A stretch of DNA of 64,000 nt, taken from NCBI RefSeq assembly GCF_009914055.1, contig NZ_CP028272.1:21321-85320 (forward strand), read 5' to 3'. The stretch's first letter is position 1. Each line of letters opens with the position of its first letter. The notes beneath the pieces are model-generated. The model made no database searches and was not told the origin of the DNA. It saw only the letters and a list, made by a program, of their open reading frames with translations. Positions 61,845 through 64,000 of the stretch are shown piece after piece. The DNA comes from Mixta intestinalis. GTDB taxonomy: Bacteria; Pseudomonadota; Gammaproteobacteria; Enterobacterales; Enterobacteriaceae. Made by a program: the position numbers and the translations under genes.

Positions 61845-62777
61845 ATGAATGCCATTTACACGAACCAGTCGACCAGAGAAAACCTGGATTTACTGTATGC
61901 GCAGGCCCGTGTCTACGACAGGGTAAAAAACTGGAACAGGCTGAATTTTCTCTTCAGCATCATTGTGCCACTCCTGCTTTCGCTCGTTACCGTATACAAC
62001 CAAAGCCGGGGATTTGTCGATTCAGAGCTGCTGTCTTCGCTGTTGGGGTTGTATGGACTCCTAATGCTTACCTTTAACGTTGCTATCAGCGGACACATTT
62101 CGGCACTGCGCAGGAAGGCAGCCTCAATCCAGGAAATGTACGACTGCCGGGTACTTGGCATCCGGCGCAATGAACTGAAGGTGGAGGAGATCTCCCGGGA
62201 TGAGATCATCCGGGCAGCTGCATATTTCAGAGACAGTCCGGAAAAAGCACGAAAGCGATTTGGCGATGAGGGGTGGTACGTCAGTAAGGTGTATGATGCG
62301 CCGCAGTCCGTAATGGCGCTTCTGTGCCACGGAAAAAACCTCGGCTGGGACAAATCGCTCAGGGAGGTGCTGCACGTGTTTTATCTTTCAGCTTTCATTG
62401 TCTCGCCTGTCGCGATGCTTGTTTACGGCATCGCCATGAAATCCGGGCTGAATGAAATCCTTTTCTATGTAGTGTTCACTTTGCCGGTCATCCGCTATTT
62501 CTTGCTTCAGTTTCTGGATAATCGCAGCAGTATGAAAAGAAGCGAGAAGCTGAAAAAGTACGTTGAGAAGGAATTATCCGGCATCAGGATTTCCGGAAGG
62601 GCAGAAGAAGAGCAACTGGGTTATACACTCCGGAATATTCAGGATGAAATTTTCGCCTACCGCGCCTCATGCCCGCCCGTACCTAACGGTATTCAGTTGA
62701 TAATGAAGCCCAAAAATGAGCGAATTTATGTTGATTACTTTGAAACGAATCTGAAAGAATTGCACCTTCAGGAGTGA
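61845..62777 (+). CDS. S-4TM pore-forming effector of the CBASS pair
   Basis: 310 residues with two pairs of membrane helices: about 34-52 and 64-84, then 172-197 and 204-222. Between the pairs: SALRRKAASIQEMYDCRVLG and YFRDSPEKARKRFGDEGW. The arrangement fits the S-4TM/SLATT effectors predicted to open the inner membrane after binding a cyclic nucleotide. Soluble C-terminal ~85 residues (KRSEKLKKYVEKELSGIRIS). Operon partner of the CD-NTase. Confidence 0.82.
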   Translation: MNAIYTNQSTRENLDLLYAQARVYDRVKNWNRLNFLFSIIVPLLLSLVTVYNQSRGFVDSELLSSLLGLYGLLMLTFNVAISGHISALRRKAASIQEMYDCRVLGIRRNELKVEEISRDEIIRAAAYFRDSPEKARKRFGDEGWYVSKVYDAPQSVMALLCHGKNLGWDKSLREVLHVFYLSAFIVSPVAMLVYGIAMKSGLNEILFYVVFTLPVIRYFLLQFLDNRSSMKRSEKLKKYVEKELSGIRISGRAEEEQLGYTLRNIQDEIFAYRASCPPVPNGIQLIMKPKNERIYVDYFETNLKELHLQE

Positions 62778-62795
62778 TACCCCTTAGCTCCGGTA

Positions 62796-62836
62796 AATGG
62801 TTTATTTATGCCGGAGCCACATCATAATAAACCATT
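62796..62836 (+). terminator. Inverted repeat after the CBASS pair
   Basis: AATGGTTTATT/AATAAACCATT, overlapping a second pairing CTCCGG/CCGGAG (62787-62817). Two alternative stems; probable terminator. Confidence 0.5.
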
Positions 62837-63362
62837 CAGGTTGCCTGAATGAATGTCAGCGTAAACTCATAGCCATCTTCGCCTCAGATGGACAGCATCC
62901 GGTTTTACCTTTTGATGCAGTTACACCGTACCCACTGTCTGCTGAATAGTGAGGCTGACGGGAGTTAACTGGTGGTGATGTCCGGGTTTCATCCTGCAAG
63001 GGGAGGGCTCTGGGGGACTGGAGGCGATGGATCAACTGACCAACATCTCAGTTCAGGCTGGAGCGGGTACACCAGGGCCGTGTGGAAAGTGATCAGTCTG
63101 GCTGAAAACGATCTGGTTTGACTCTGCTATCAGACTGGCGTGATTTCCACCCTTTGCCTGACCAGTCAAACATGCTGGCCAGGCATGAAAACTGACCCTG
63201 ATTACCGGCGTGCTAAGGCCAGCTTAAGAGCCTGACGGGGAAAAATCAAAGTAGGAACAATAGTTAGAAACTAACCTCAACCAGTTTCGAAGGGCAGGCA
63301 GGAATGGCGCAAACTGCCGGTGGCACGCCATATGAAGTATGGCGTTAAGATGAGTGCAAGGT
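62837..63362. other. Non-coding stretch, nothing recognised
   Basis: About 525 bp with GC-moderate composition and no usable ORF, repeat or RNA that I can identify. It has the look of a decayed sequence (possibly an old insertion), but I cannot name it. Confidence 0.35.
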
Positions 63363-64000
63363 TCAGAAAGTTTTTGAATTAAAAAATTCAGTAACATCAT
63401 CTCCAGGCAGTATATTGTGCTTCTTTATTTTCGCATAAATCACAGCAGTCGTTACGTCCAGTAATGCAGCCAGGTCTTTTACTGTTACAACATTCCCGTT
63501 GAGTATAAATTTATTTCTTTTTCTTTCAGGAGAGAAGTCAATGTGAGTAATATCGGCTCCATTAGTAATCCCCATTCGATGGATTTTTTTTCTTGCCAGG
63601 GTAACTTTTATATCGAATTTCTGAGCTATCTCCTGGAGGTTAATATCTCTGCCGTGGTATTTAAATCGGTAAACAATTTTACCTGCATATTTATCAGACA
63701 GTTCTAAACCTGAGATATCATCGCCCGGAACCACATCTAACGCCTTGAATTTCATTCTTAAAAAATTTACAGAAACATGATTTTTCTCTGCCAGAAATCC
63801 CAGATTAACTAACTTTCCGTTTAGTCTGTAGAGGTTATAGCGTGATGTCTTCTCAAAATTCACAGTTGTAACATCATCACCCGGTAAGACCCCGAACTTT
63901 TTAAGCCTGCGTCGAATGTGAGGCACTGAAACTTTCAGCTCTTTAGCCAGCTGCGATACGGTCAGCCATTTTCCTCTGAACTTATAACGAATGGTAAGCT
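63363..64000 (-). CDS. Tandem HTH-module protein (5' end beyond window)
   Basis: 212 codons open to the right edge; no start inside the window is convincing. Four repeats of ~52-58 residues, each with a beta-like opening (RYKFRGKW, LYRLNGKL, RFKYHGRD, KFILNGNV), an HTH (LTVSQLAKELKVSVPHIRRR; LGFLAEKNHVSVNFLRMK; LQEIAQKFDIKVTLARKK; VKDLAALLDVTTAVIYAK) and a closing VLPGDDVT, VVPGDDIS, ITNGADIT or ILPGDDVT. Modular DNA-binding architecture; no catalytic domain in the visible part. Family not recognised. Confidence 0.7.
   Translation of the reverse strand, partial: LTIRYKFRGKWLTVSQLAKELKVSVPHIRRRLKKFGVLPGDDVTTVNFEKTSRYNLYRLNGKLVNLGFLAEKNHVSVNFLRMKFKALDVVPGDDISGLELSDKYAGKIVYRFKYHGRDINLQEIAQKFDIKVTLARKKIHRMGITNGADITHIDFSPERKRNKFILNGNVVTVKDLAALLDVTTAVIYAKIKKHNILPGDDVTEFFNSKTF

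Noticed and set aside
1..64000. tRNA, rRNA, integron or antibiotic-resistance genes
   Set aside because: Looked for characteristic sequences (CCA-ended cloverleaf, attC, beta-lactamase and similar motifs) and saw none in this window.

Overview
The window is one side of a large F-type conjugative plasmid from an enterobacterium (Enterobacterales). This rests on a complete F-like transfer operon, a RepFII-type replicon (repA, tap, copA, copB), an F-type leading region (ssb, psiB, psiA, a ParB-like gene), a plasmid umuDC pair, resD and a pore-forming colicin. The transfer proteins match their F homologues over nearly full length but are clearly divergent. The genus cannot be fixed from the sequence alone.

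Layout. 1-1.1 kb: 5' part of a RepFII repA on the minus strand with its tap leader peptide, CopA antisense RNA and CopB. 1.4-27.2 kb: the minus-strand tra operon, read from traA at 27.2 kb down to traI at 1.4 kb (traA L E K B, an unknown gene, traV C, trbI, traW U, trbC, traN F, trbB, traH G, a TraS-like gene, an unknown gene in the traT place, traD, traI). 27.4-30.1 kb: a divergent gene for a five-HTH protein, traM, oriT with a nic site that can be placed to the base, and an orf169-type transglycosylase gene. No traJ or traY is recognisable. 30.2-40.3 kb: the leading region. All supported genes are on the minus strand, so the strand that enters the recipient first is their template. Two 392-bp and three 154-bp near-identical GC-rich modules sit upstream of its operons.

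41.5-51 kb: maintenance block. It holds parMR (stbAB), LexA-controlled umuDC, a RepE-like initiator with iterons on both sides, small regulators, and a P1-type parAB pair. 51-57.4 kb: an Rpn-family nuclease, resD, a coupled run of unknown genes headed by a FitA-like ribbon-helix-helix protein, and vapBC behind an array of small palindromes. 57.4-64 kb: competition and defence genes. These are an immunity gene facing a pore-forming colicin, a LexA-box-controlled Gly-rich bacteriocin-like gene broken by an amber codon, a CD-NTase plus S-4TM pair (CBASS-like), and the 3' part of a gene encoding tandem HTH modules.

Several reading frames are interrupted by single events: a 2-nt insertion in the leading-region ParB, a short T-tract in the transglycosylase signal peptide, a 1-nt insertion after psiB, and two in-frame TAG codons. 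These are either decay, sequencing errors or, for the ambers, possible suppression. The most promising unknowns are the HTH-array proteins, the leading-region repeat modules, the genes replacing traS/traT, and the SOS-controlled Gly-rich gene.
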